Positions 51,769 through 60,215 of a DNA stretch of 64,000 nucleotides are shown in pieces. The stretch's first letter is position 1. The number at the start of each line of letters is the position of its first letter. The notes beneath the pieces were generated by a model. That model was not told the DNA's origin and searched no databases. It saw nothing but the letters and a program-made list of their open reading frames with translations. The translations under genes were made by a program, and so were the position numbers. Source of the stretch: Pantoea sp. Ap-967 (lineage in GTDB: Bacteria; Pseudomonadota; Gammaproteobacteria; Pseudomonadales; Pseudomonadaceae); contig NZ_VWXK01000035.1 in NCBI RefSeq assembly GCF_011752565.1, forward strand, positions 1 to 64,000, in the 5' to 3' direction.

Positions 51769-52791
51769 ATGGAAAGCATCGACCTGTTGGTACTGCGCAC
51801 CGCCCACGACTGGCTCCAGGCTGGCGAGCGCGTCATGCTGGCCACCGTGACCCGTACCTGGGGCTCATCACCGCGCCCGGTGGGCTCGATGATGGCCCTG
51901 CGCGGCGATGGCCGGGTGATCGGCAGCGTTTCCGGCGGCTGCATCGAGGACGACCTGATCCACCGCTACACCACCGCCTACCAGGGCAGCGGCATGCCGC
52001 AAGGCCTGCCGCAACTGGCGCGTTACGGCGTCAGCGCCGACGAAGCGCACCGCTTTGGCCTGCCCTGCGGGGGCACCCTGGAGCTGGTGCTGGAATTCAC
52101 CCCGGCCCTGGCCAGCCTGGTGCAGCTGCTGGCGCTGCTGGATGCTGGCAAGCTGGTGCAACGCGAACTGCACCTGGCCAGCGGCCAGGCAACCCTCACT
52201 GCCACCCTCGCCCCCGCACCGTTCGTTTTCGACGGCAGCCACCTGCGCAACCCCCTGGGCCCTGGTTATCGGCTGTTGCTGATCGGTGCCGGCGTGCTTG
52301 CCGAATACCTGGCCAGCATGGCCCTGTTCAACGGTTTCAAGGTGGCGGTGTGCGACCCCCGCCCCGAGTACATGGGCGCCTGGAACGTCGCGGGGGTGGA
52401 GAAGCTCGTTGCCATGCCGGACGATGGCGTGCGCGCCTTTGCCCCCGATGTGCGCAGCGCTGTGATCGGCCTGAGCCACGACCCCAAGCTGGACGACCTG
52501 GCGCTGCTCGAAGCCCTGCACAGCCCGGCATTTTACATCGGCGTCATCGGTTCACGGCGCAACAGCCAGTTACGCCGCGAGCGGCTACGGGTGCACTTCG
52601 GCGAAAGCGAAGCCACCCTGCAGCGCTTGCATGGCCCAATCGGCATCTATATCGGCAGCAAGACCCCGGCGGAAATCGCCGTCAGCGTGATGGCGGAAGT
52701 ATTGGCGGTGAAGAACGGCGTTGCCTTGCCTGGAGAGGTGAATGTCAGCAAAGCCAAGCGCGCGCTGGAGCAGCCACAGGCGGCAAGCTGA
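51769..52791 (+). CDS. XdhC-type molybdenum cofactor insertion chaperone
   Basis: This 340-aa protein has an N-terminal XdhC/CoxI domain (TVTRTWGSSPRPVGSMM, VSGGCIEDDLI, FGLPCGGTLELVLE) and a C-terminal Rossmann domain (LLLIGAGVLAEYLASMALFN to YIGVIGSRRN, with YIGSKTPAEIAVSVMAE). It binds and sulfurates the molybdenum cofactor and loads it into the large subunit encoded upstream. ATG 51769 follows AGGACTTTCC. Confidence 0.92.
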   Translation: MESIDLLVLRTAHDWLQAGERVMLATVTRTWGSSPRPVGSMMALRGDGRVIGSVSGGCIEDDLIHRYTTAYQGSGMPQGLPQLARYGVSADEAHRFGLPCGGTLELVLEFTPALASLVQLLALLDAGKLVQRELHLASGQATLTATLAPAPFVFDGSHLRNPLGPGYRLLLIGAGVLAEYLASMALFNGFKVAVCDPRPEYMGAWNVAGVEKLVAMPDDGVRAFAPDVRSAVIGLSHDPKLDDLALLEALHSPAFYIGVIGSRRNSQLRRERLRVHFGESEATLQRLHGPIGIYIGSKTPAEIAVSVMAEVLAVKNGVALPGEVNVSKAKRALEQPQAAS

Positions 52792-52801
52792 CAGTCGCGG
52801 C

Positions 52802-53614
52802 TCAAGGTTGCGCGCTTGCATGCTGCTGCTTCCAGCGCTCCAGGTTATTTTTCACCAACTGCTCCGGTAGCGGGCCGGCCACCAGTTCCTTCATCTTGTT
52901 CGCCAACTGCTCGCGCAGGGCCGGCTGGTTGCACGGCGACCCATGGGACAGCGCCAGGTACAGGCCCTCGCTGGACACCGGCGGGTCGAGCACCTTCAAT
53001 TGCGGCTCCCAACCCTGGGTGCGCGCCAGGGCCATGCCTGGGTACTGCTCGTAGATCACATAGTCATTGCGCTTGAGCAGCAGTTTTTCGAACGCCTGCT
53101 TGGCGCTGGGCACCGCTTCGAGCCGCAGGTTGGCCCTGGCGAAGTCATCGAACTGTTGGCCATGGCTGTTGCTCACCAGGGTGCCGCCGGTGTGCCCCTT
53201 GAGGTCTGCCCAGCCGTGGTAGGCGAAGGGCGCATCCTCACGCACCCAGACCACACTTGGGGTGTGCAGGAACGGCGGGCTGACGAAATCCATCTGCTGT
53301 TGGCGTTCCTGGGTCATGAAGTAGCCCGCCATCAGGTCGATACGACCGGTGCGCACTTCCTCCTGGGCCCGCGACCAGGGCCCGGCGTAGACCACCGTCA
53401 CCTCCACGCCCAGCGCTGCGCCCACCTGCTTGAGCAAATCGGCGTTGGCGCCGATCAGCTGCTGGGGGTTCTGCGGGTCGCGCCACAGGTACGGGGGGTA
53501 CTCGGGGTTACCGGTCGCCGTCAGCTGACGGCACGTCTCATCCGCCAGCGCCAGGCTCGGCAGCAGCATCAGCAAGAGCGACAGCAGGGACCGGCAACGA
53601 CAGCGCTCGATCAT
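52802..53614 (-). CDS. Family 3 periplasmic solute-binding protein
   Basis: This 270-aa protein has a signal peptide (SLLSLLLMLLPSLALA) and an SBP_bac_3 fold: TGNPEYPPYLWRD, GRIDLMAGYFMTQERQQQ, PPFLHTPSVVWVRED and KRNDYVIYEQYPGMAL. This is typical of polar amino-acid binding or sensing proteins; many such orphans have no permease beside them, as here. It converges with the XdhC gene, with only 10 bases between stops. The ligand is unknown. Confidence 0.9.
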   Translation of the reverse strand: MIERCRCRSLLSLLLMLLPSLALADETCRQLTATGNPEYPPYLWRDPQNPQQLIGANADLLKQVGAALGVEVTVVYAGPWSRAQEEVRTGRIDLMAGYFMTQERQQQMDFVSPPFLHTPSVVWVREDAPFAYHGWADLKGHTGGTLVSNSHGQQFDDFARANLRLEAVPSAKQAFEKLLLKRNDYVIYEQYPGMALARTQGWEPQLKVLDPPVSSEGLYLALSHGSPCNQPALREQLANKMKELVAGPLPEQLVKNNLERWKQQHASAQP

Positions 53615-53736
53615 CTACACCCCTCACAATCCATTGCTATCAGCGGCAGCGGTAGCCGCGTGCATTGAACAGTCTGGACCAGGATCGGCCAGCCGCCAGG
53701 TTTTTCATCTGCTGCGGCCCTGGGCGCCGGAAACAC

Positions 53737-53777
53737 GAAGGCCGGGGCGCGACGCTGGAAGGTCGGCCCCGGCCTTG
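53737..53777 (-). terminator. Terminator hairpin downstream of the unknown small gene
   Basis: AAGGCCGGGGC and GCCCCGGCCTT form an 11-bp stem with a 17-base loop, downstream of the stop at 53811. Confidence 0.78.
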
Positions 53778-53810
53778 GCAAACCGGCAGCGGGCGGCGGG
53801 CAGCCTCAGC

Positions 53811-54131
53811 TCACCGGCACATCCGCTTGATGGCGCGCTCTGCCGCCCCCTGGAAGACCTGGCGCAGGGCCTCCAGTTGGTCGGGCGTGAGTGCCTTGGC
53901 GCAGGTCAGCCCCTGCAGGAAGCCAATGCCCCAGCCCTTGGTTTCGGCCAGTTGCTGGCGGTTCTCGCTGTCGGCGATATCGCCCAGGTGCAAGGCCGCC
54001 GGGTGTTCATAGCGGTCTTCCAGAGCCAGTTTGCGCAGCGCTTCGAGGGCGATCTTGAACTCGGCGGCGGCAACATCGTCCAGGCCCAGGTGCTCGTACT
54101 GCAGCAGGCTCAGACGGTCGGTGGCGGTCAT
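53811..54131 (-). CDS. Small cytosolic protein of unknown function
   Basis: This 106-aa all-alpha protein (LDDVAAAEFKIALEALRKLA, QLEALRQVFQGAAERAIKRM) has no signal peptide, membrane segment or recognised domain. The real-gene case rests on GGAG eight bases before ATG 54131, good codon use and a clear terminator after the stop. Neither neighbour suggests a role. Confidence 0.7.
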   Translation of the reverse strand: MTATDRLSLLQYEHLGLDDVAAAEFKIALEALRKLALEDRYEHPAALHLGDIADSENRQQLAETKGWGIGFLQGLTCAKALTPDQLEALRQVFQGAAERAIKRMCR

Positions 54132-54498
54132 CTTCGAATCTCCGTTTCACGGTAAAAGGAGCAGGTGCAGGGAAAAACCCGCCACGCCTGAACGCATCCA
54201 GGTGCCAGGCAAAAATGGCGTGGGTATGGAGCCTTGTATACCACAATCAAGGCCGCCGCCCTAGTGCCGTGCGCCATTCGGCTGCTGCCCGCCAGGCAAC
54301 AGCCGACCAACAGACTGTACGCAAACCCTACAGCATCCACACACCCCCTTGGCGCTGATTGACGCACGCCCGGGCAATGGCGCCGTTGCCGCAAGGCCCG
54401 CACCCACGGGGCTCGCGCCAACCGACGGTGCGCAAGCTGGCGAAATGGCATGCCACCTGCAATCGAAGGGGCATCCCCTCATTCGACTGGACCCTGCA
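54132..54498. promoter_or_regulatory. Divergent intergenic region before the ABC importer
   Basis: These 367 bases separate the unknown small gene from the sulfonate-type importer and must hold both promoters. I see no RNA gene, repeat or clear operator. An in-frame ATG at 54349 would extend the binding protein with non-signal-like sequence and was rejected. Confidence 0.5.
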
Positions 54499-55455
54499 AT
54501 GCGCCTGACCACACTCACCACCGGCCTGCTCGCCCTGGCCTTCACCTCGCTTGCCCACGCCGAAACCGCCCCCAAGGAAGTGCGCCTGGACTACGCCTAC
54601 TACTCACCCGTCAGCCTGGTGCTCAAGCACTTCGGCTGGCTGGAGCAGGCCTTGCCTGAATCCAAGGTCAGCTGGGTGTTCAGCCAGGGCAGCAACCGTT
54701 CGCTGGAATACCTCAACAGCGGCGGCGCCGACTTCGGCTCATCGGCCAGCCTCTCGGCCGTGCTGGCCCGCGCCAACGGCAGCCCGATCAAGTCGGTGTA
54801 CGTCTACAGCCGCGCCGAATGGACGGCGCTGGTGGTGGCCAAGGGCTCGGCGCTGAACACCCTGGCCGACCTCAAGGGCAAGAAAATCGCCGCCACCAAA
54901 GGCACCGACCCTTACCTGTTCACCCTGCGCGCGCTGGAGCAGGCCGGCTTGAGCAAGAACGACGTGGAACTGTTGCACTTGCAGCACCCAGACGGCCGCA
55001 CAGCGCTGGAAAAAGGCGATGTGGACGCCTGGGCCGGGCTGGACCCGCACATGGCCGCCAGCGAACTGCAGGCCGGCTCGCGCCTGCTGTACCGCAACAA
55101 GGCGTTCAACAGCTACGGCGTGGTCAGCGTGACTGAAACCTTTGCCAAGCAGCACCCGCAAACCATCGCCACGGTCATCAAGGCCTATGAAAAGGCCCGC
55201 CACTGGGCCATCGCCCACCCCGATGAATTCGCCAAGCTGCTGGCCGAGGAATCCAAGCTGCCGCTGGACGTGGCCAAGCTGCAGCTGTCGCGCACCGACC
55301 TGAGCACGCCGCAGTTGAGTGCCGAGGATGTGGCGGCGTCGAAGTCCGCCGCGCCGATCCTGGTGTCTGAGGAGCTGGTCAAGCGGGGTGTCGACGTCAA
55401 CCAGGTGATCGACCAGTTGATCGACCCCTCCTTCGCCAAGGCCAGTGCCGAATGA
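54499..55455 (+). CDS. ABC importer periplasmic binding protein (aliphatic sulfonate/nitrate/taurine type)
   Basis: This 318-aa protein has a signal peptide (MRLTTLTTGLLALAFTSLAHA) and an NMT1/SsuA-like fold: LDYAYYSPVSLVLKHFGWLE, SGGADFGSSASLSAVLARA and LADLKGKKIAATKGTDPYLF. ATG 54499 gives the normal length. Its stop overlaps the permease start by four bases. A sulfonate ligand is likely from family resemblance, but no sulfonatase or monooxygenase gene is in the operon. Confidence 0.92.
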   Translation: MRLTTLTTGLLALAFTSLAHAETAPKEVRLDYAYYSPVSLVLKHFGWLEQALPESKVSWVFSQGSNRSLEYLNSGGADFGSSASLSAVLARANGSPIKSVYVYSRAEWTALVVAKGSALNTLADLKGKKIAATKGTDPYLFTLRALEQAGLSKNDVELLHLQHPDGRTALEKGDVDAWAGLDPHMAASELQAGSRLLYRNKAFNSYGVVSVTETFAKQHPQTIATVIKAYEKARHWAIAHPDEFAKLLAEESKLPLDVAKLQLSRTDLSTPQLSAEDVAASKSAAPILVSEELVKRGVDVNQVIDQLIDPSFAKASAE

Positions 55456-56258
55456 CCGCCAGCGCCCTGCCGGCACGCAGGCCGCGCCAATGGCCACGGC
55501 GGCTCAAGGGCCTGGCCCTGCCCCTGGTGCTGATCGTGTTGCTGGAAGCCGTGGTGCGCCTGGGCTGGATCGCCGCCTACCAGATGCCCACGCCCAGCGA
55601 GGTGTTCCAGACCTTGCTGCAACTGGCTGATGGCGCCCTGTGGAAACACATCGGCGCCAGCCTGACCCGGGTGCTGGCCGGCTTTGCCATCGGCGCCCTG
55701 CTCGGCCTGCTGTTTGCCGCCTGGGTTGGGCTGAGCCGCGAGGCCGAAGCCTGGCTGGAGCCCACCTTCGCCAGCTTGCGGGCGATCCCTAGCCTGGCCT
55801 GGGTGCCGCTGTTGCTGCTGTGGCTGGGCATCGGCGAAACCTCCAAGGTCACCCTGATTGCCATTGGCGCGTTCTTCCCGGTGTACCTCAATGGCGTGGC
55901 GGCGATCCGCAACATCGACCGCAAGCTGGTCGAGGTGGCGCGCATGTACGGCTTCGGCCCCCTGCGCCTGGCCCGCCGGGTGCTGCTTCCTGCGGCCATT
56001 CCCGGCGTGTTCACCGGGCTGCGCAGCGCCCTGAGCCTGAGCTGGATGTTCCTCGTGGCCGCCGAACTGATCGCTGCCACTCGCGGCCTTGGCTACCTGC
56101 TCAGCGACGGCCGGGAAACGTCGCGGCCCGACCTGGTGCTGGCGGCGATCATCGTGCTGGCGCTGCTCGGCAAGCTCACCGACGGCCTACTGGCCACCCT
56201 GGAACGGCGCTGGCTGGCCTGGCGTGACACTTTCGATGGCACCGACACCAAGGCCTGA
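55452..56258 (+). CDS. ABC importer permease (SsuC-like)
   Basis: This 268-aa inner-membrane protein has six predicted helices and the BPD_transp_1 EAA-type loop (VEVARMYGFGPLRLARRVLL, ending with PAAIPGVFTGL), which contacts the ATPase. Its helix after AELIAATRGLGYLLSDGRE is typical of SsuC/TauC. It overlaps the binding-protein gene (ATGA) and precedes the ATPase gene by four bases. Confidence 0.93.
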   Translation: MTASALPARRPRQWPRRLKGLALPLVLIVLLEAVVRLGWIAAYQMPTPSEVFQTLLQLADGALWKHIGASLTRVLAGFAIGALLGLLFAAWVGLSREAEAWLEPTFASLRAIPSLAWVPLLLLWLGIGETSKVTLIAIGAFFPVYLNGVAAIRNIDRKLVEVARMYGFGPLRLARRVLLPAAIPGVFTGLRSALSLSWMFLVAAELIAATRGLGYLLSDGRETSRPDLVLAAIIVLALLGKLTDGLLATLERRWLAWRDTFDGTDTKA

Positions 56259-56262
56259 ACCG

Positions 56263-57000
56263 ATGAACCAACCCTTGCGCACACCCCCCATCGCCCCGCT
56301 GCTTGACCTGCAGGTGCAGGCCAAGGCCTTCGGTGATACACCGGTACTGGGGCCGATCGACCTGCAACTGCAACCCGGCGAGGTGGTCAGCCTGCTCGGC
56401 CCCAGCGGCTGTGGCAAAAGCACCCTGCTGCGCCTGGTCGCGCAGTTGGACACGCACTTCACCGGGCGCCTCCAGCGCTGCCCCGAGCAGGTCGGTTTCA
56501 TTTTCCAGGAACCCAGGCTGATGCCCTGGCTGAACGTGGCCGACAATATCGGTTTTAGCGAAGACCGGCGCTACGACCGCGCACGGGTCGCCGCGCTGAT
56601 CGAGGAAGTTGGCCTGGGCGGTTTCGCCGAGGCACTGCCCAAGGCGTTGTCCGGCGGTATGGCCCAGCGCGTGGCCATCGCCCGCGGCCTGTATGGCCAG
56701 CCGCAGTTGCTGTTGCTGGACGAGCCGTTCAGTGCGGTGGACGCCTTCACCCGTTTCAAGTTGCAGGACCTGTTGCTGGCCCTGGCCCGCAAGCACGGCA
56801 TCGCCTTGCTGGTGGTGACCCACGATGTGGACGAGGCGCTTTACTTGAGTGACCGCGTGCTGGTGATCGGCAACCGGCCTGGCACCGTTTGCCGGACGTT
56901 GCGGGTGGGGTTGGAGTATCCACGGGAGCGAACGGACGAGCGCCTGGCGCGTTTACGCAGCCAGGCGCTGGAGGCGTTGCACGATGCCCGGGTGATCTAG
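56263..57000 (+). CDS. ABC importer ATPase (SsuB-like)
   Basis: This 245-aa ATPase has Walker A GPSGCGKST, Q-loop IFQEPRLMPWLNV, signature LSGGMAQRVAIAR, Walker B LLLLDEPF and the switch His in VVTHDVDEALYL. ATG 56263 follows AAGGCCTGAACCG, just after the permease stop. It completes a three-gene importer with no associated enzyme. Confidence 0.94.
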   Translation: MNQPLRTPPIAPLLDLQVQAKAFGDTPVLGPIDLQLQPGEVVSLLGPSGCGKSTLLRLVAQLDTHFTGRLQRCPEQVGFIFQEPRLMPWLNVADNIGFSEDRRYDRARVAALIEEVGLGGFAEALPKALSGGMAQRVAIARGLYGQPQLLLLDEPFSAVDAFTRFKLQDLLLALARKHGIALLVVTHDVDEALYLSDRVLVIGNRPGTVCRTLRVGLEYPRERTDERLARLRSQALEALHDARVI

Positions 57001-57308
57001 CGGCCCGTTCGCGCCTACAGGGCTGGGAACATGGCACCGGCTTTGCCGGTGTTCGCGGCGGTTCGACGCCTCGACAAGCCCGCTCCCACGGGACCCGGTA
57101 GGAGCGAGCGCAGCTCGCGATGGGCTGCAAAGCAGCCCCAGCACTATGAGCCGCGAGACTGAAACCCTGGGGCCGCTGCGCGCCCCATCGCGAGCTGCGC
57201 TCGCTCCTACCGGGGGTGGCGCTGGCCTGGAGATGGGCGCTTGATCGGCAGCCCAGGGTTAGGGCTGGGTTATCTCCTACAGGATGTTGCTGCAATAATG
57301 CCCGGCGA
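57001..57308. repeat. REP-rich spacer between convergent genes
   Basis: This 308-base gap contains GGCACCGGCTTTGCCGGTG, a GGTAGGAGCGAGCGCAGCTCGCGATGGGCTGC unit at about 57097-57127 and an inverted CATCGCGAGCTGCGCTCGCTCC unit at about 57187-57212, with a GGGCTGCAAAGCAGCCC hairpin between. I see no gene. Confidence 0.85.
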
Positions 57309-58091
57309 TCAAAGAAACGAAGACGCGGCCCAATACGCTGCGGGTAGGCGATCAGCACTGGCCAGCAACGCTGAAGGCGTTTCCACACTCACCGCCACAT
57401 CGGCAGGCAACGCATCGAGCAGCGCCACCAACGGCAACTCCCCCTGGCCCGGCAGCAGCCGGCCTTCCCTGGCTTCCGGGATAATCAACCCTTCAGGCGG
57501 CGCCAGCAGCGGTGCATCGCACAGCTGCACCGCACGCAGATACGTTGGCGGCACCTGGGCAATCGCCTGCGCATCGCCACCTGAACGAAACAGGTGCAGC
57601 GCATCCACCAGCACCCCGGCATTGCCTTGCCCCGCCGCCGCCACCACGGCCACCGCCTGTTGCAGGTTCGCAACCGCGCGCCAGCGCATGAACTCAAGGT
57701 CCACGCGCAGGCCATAGCCGCTGGCCAGCTCGCACAGTGAGGCGAACGTCTGCGAAAGCCTGGCGAAGTCGTGGTCATCGCCAGAAACCGTAAGGCTGTC
57801 CGCGCCAAGCTCCGCGCCTGCCGCCAACAACGCCTCGCACTCGGCTACCTGCAGGTGCGGGGTCAGCGACACGAATTCGATATCGCTCACCCGCACCCCC
57901 TCGCCTACCAGCACCCGTTGCAGCTCCTGGGCAGCGGGGCTTCCCACCGGCTGCGGGTAGGCCTGGGCACCGGGCATGACCGGGTGCAAGCGCAGCCCCA
58001 CTGCGCCGAACCCCGCCCGCGCCGCCTCACGCACCAGCGTGACCGGCGCCAGGTCCAGCGCGGTGAGATGGGCAACGCCCAGCGCCCTCAA
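57309..58091 (-). CDS. TIM-barrel sugar phosphate isomerase/epimerase-like protein
   Basis: This 260-aa xylose-isomerase-like TIM barrel has ARAGFGAVGLRLHPVMP near the N-terminus, then SDIEFVSLTPH, GADSLTVSGDDHD, RVDLEFMRWRAV and GNAGVLVDALHLFRSGGD; the Glu/Asp/His residues are likely metal ligands. The best start is TTG 58091, which overlaps the TGA of the SDR gene (TTGA) and has GGGAGG nine bases upstream; starting earlier would bury the protein in the SDR gene. It is the last gene of a coupled operon and probably converts a sugar-acid intermediate. Confidence 0.85.
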   Translation of the reverse strand: MRALGVAHLTALDLAPVTLVREAARAGFGAVGLRLHPVMPGAQAYPQPVGSPAAQELQRVLVGEGVRVSDIEFVSLTPHLQVAECEALLAAGAELGADSLTVSGDDHDFARLSQTFASLCELASGYGLRVDLEFMRWRAVANLQQAVAVVAAAGQGNAGVLVDALHLFRSGGDAQAIAQVPPTYLRAVQLCDAPLLAPPEGLIIPEAREGRLLPGQGELPLVALLDALPADVAVSVETPSALLASADRLPAAYWAASSFL

Positions 58092-58828
58092 TAGGTCGCC
58101 CTCCCGCCACTGAGGTCGAACACGAACCCGGTGGTGAAGCTGCACTCAGGGCCGGCGATCCAGGTCACCATATGGGCGATTTCCTCGGCCTTGAGGAAGC
58201 GCCCCATAGGGATCTTGGCCTTGCTGGCGGCAATGTGCTCGGGAGTCATTTCGGCCATCAGTGGGGTTTCGACCATGGCCGGGGCGATGCAATTGAGCAG
58301 CACGCCATCCTGGGCCAGCTCCTTGGCCGCGGCCTTGGTGAAGGCAATGACCCCAGCCTTGGCAGCGGAGTACGCCGAGATGTACTGCACACCGTCCTTG
58401 CCGGCCATCGAGGCGACGTTGACGATGCGCCCATAACCGCGCTCGCGCATGTGCGGGATGGCGGTGCGGCAGCAATAGAACACGCCGTTGAGGTCGATGG
58501 CGATCACCTTGTCCCAGGCCTCGGGCGGGTATTCCCAGGACGCCACCACCGGGCCGTTGATGCCGGCATTGTTGACCAGGATCTCAACCTGCCCGACCTG
58601 CTCCAGCGCCTGGGCAAAGGCCGCTTGCACCGAGGCCAGCGAGGCCACGTCGACCGCCTGGCGCAGCACCGGCTCGAAGCCGTTTTCCGCCGTGTTCCAC
58701 CCCTCGACCGCCAGGTCCCAGATCACCACCTGGGCCCCGGCCTGGTGCAGGCGCTGGGCAATGGCCAGGCCAATGCCGCGCATGCCGCCGGTGACGATTG
58801 CAGTTTGCCCTTGCAGGGATTGGCTCAT
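58088..58828 (-). CDS. Short-chain dehydrogenase/reductase
   Basis: This 246-aa Rossmann enzyme has TGGMRGIG at aa 13-20 (cofactor binding), NNAGINGP, a catalytic Ser in NVASMAG and Tyr-x-x-x-Lys in YSAAKAG. It ends in LSGGRATY. An acidic or neutral residue after the second strand (VIWDLAVEG) suggests NAD rather than NADP. It overlaps the MFS gene upstream (ATGA) and the isomerase gene downstream (TTGA). A sugar or sugar-acid dehydrogenase step is likely. Confidence 0.93.
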   Translation of the reverse strand: MSQSLQGQTAIVTGGMRGIGLAIAQRLHQAGAQVVIWDLAVEGWNTAENGFEPVLRQAVDVASLASVQAAFAQALEQVGQVEILVNNAGINGPVVASWEYPPEAWDKVIAIDLNGVFYCCRTAIPHMRERGYGRIVNVASMAGKDGVQYISAYSAAKAGVIAFTKAAAKELAQDGVLLNCIAPAMVETPLMAEMTPEHIAASKAKIPMGRFLKAEEIAHMVTWIAGPECSFTTGFVFDLSGGRATY

Positions 58829-60174
58829 TGTCTTGCTCCATTATCAACAGAAGGAATATCCGGCAGGCGACGCAGGTCGCGCACCATGAACAGGTAGCAC
58901 AGCGCACCCAGCGCGGTGATCATCGATACGAAGGCCAACGCCCAGACGAACGAGCCGGTGGCACTGACGATCAGGCCGATGGTCAGCGGCGTGACGATGC
59001 CGGCGGCATTGGCGAACAGGTTGAACAAACCGCCGCTCAGGCCCAGCAGGCCCTTGGGCGCGATGTCGGAGACGATCATCCAGGCCAGCGCCGACATGCC
59101 CTGGGCGAAATAGGCGATGCACAGGATGGTAATCACCAGCACATCGGACTCGACGTAGTTGGCCAGCACGATGATCGATGCGGTCAGCAGGCCGGCGATC
59201 ACCGGCAGCTTGCGCGCCACGTTCAGCGAATAGCCCCGGCGCAGCAGCGCATCGGAAAGCCAGCCGCCAACCAGGGTGCCCAGCGATGCGGCAATGAACG
59301 GCAGCACCGCCACCCAGCCAACCTTGAGCCAGGGCATGTGCCGCTCGGTGACCAGGTAGGTGGGGAACCAGGTCAGGAAGAACACGTTGGTCGAGTTGCA
59401 GGCGAACTGCCCCAGGCAGATGCCGAGCATGTTGCGGTGCTTGAGCAGGGCCGGGATCTGCGACCAGCGGAACACCGTGGCCTTCTGCCCGCCATCGACC
59501 ACCCCGCCACCGGCGGCGATGTAGTCCAGCTCGGCCTGGTTGGCCGATGTCGACTGGTGCGGCTCATGGTATTTGCGCCACCACACCAGGCCATAGAGGA
59601 TGCCCAGCAGGCCCACGGCCATCAGCAGGAAGCGCCAGCCATAGGCGTGCAGCACCCAGAACAGCAACGGGGTGAGGAATGCCAGCCCGGTGTACTCGGC
59701 GAAGGTGTAGATGCCCGTGGCCCTGGCCCGTTCGCTCTGCGGGAACCAGGTGGCTACCACGCGGCTGTTGGTGGGGAAGCATGGGGCCTCGGTCATGCCC
59801 ACCAGAAAGCGCATGCCCAGCAGCGACAGAAAGCCCTGGGCCAGGCCCTGCAGGCCGGTGAACAGCGACCACAAGGTCAATGCCAGCCAGTAGGTGAGCT
59901 TGGTGCCAAGGCGGTCGATCAGGATGCCGCCAGGAATCTGCGCGGCGGCGTACGTCCAGGAGAACGCCGAGAAGATCAGCCCCATCATCGCAGCGTTCAG
60001 CCCAAGGTCGGCGCTGATGCTCGGGGCGGCGATGCCCATTACGCTGCGGTCGAGGTAGTTGATCATGGTGCCGCCGGAAATCAGCGCCAGGATCATGAAA
60101 CGGGTACGGGTTCGTTGTTGCGCGCGCGCCGGGGTGTCGAACACCCCCACGCCGAGGTTCTGCTCTGTGTTCAT
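58825..60174 (-). CDS. MFS transporter, anion:cation symporter (sugar acid) family
   Basis: This 449-aa inner-membrane carrier has 12 predicted helices. The N-terminus has NYLDRSVMGIAAPSISADLG, and the loop between helices 2 and 3 carries the MFS signature in LIDRLGTKLTYWLAL. MTEAPCFPTNSRVVATWFP is typical of the ExuT/GudP/galactonate branch. ATG 60174 sits just before a short cytosolic tail. The operon context with a COG3618 lactonase-like enzyme fits sugar-acid or lactone uptake. Confidence 0.93.
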   Translation of the reverse strand: MNTEQNLGVGVFDTPARAQQRTRTRFMILALISGGTMINYLDRSVMGIAAPSISADLGLNAAMMGLIFSAFSWTYAAAQIPGGILIDRLGTKLTYWLALTLWSLFTGLQGLAQGFLSLLGMRFLVGMTEAPCFPTNSRVVATWFPQSERARATGIYTFAEYTGLAFLTPLLFWVLHAYGWRFLLMAVGLLGILYGLVWWRKYHEPHQSTSANQAELDYIAAGGGVVDGGQKATVFRWSQIPALLKHRNMLGICLGQFACNSTNVFFLTWFPTYLVTERHMPWLKVGWVAVLPFIAASLGTLVGGWLSDALLRRGYSLNVARKLPVIAGLLTASIIVLANYVESDVLVITILCIAYFAQGMSALAWMIVSDIAPKGLLGLSGGLFNLFANAAGIVTPLTIGLIVSATGSFVWALAFVSMITALGALCYLFMVRDLRRLPDIPSVDNGARQ

Positions 60175-60215
60175 GGCGATTGCTCTGTTGTTATTGGAAT
60201 GGCAAATGCGGGTAA

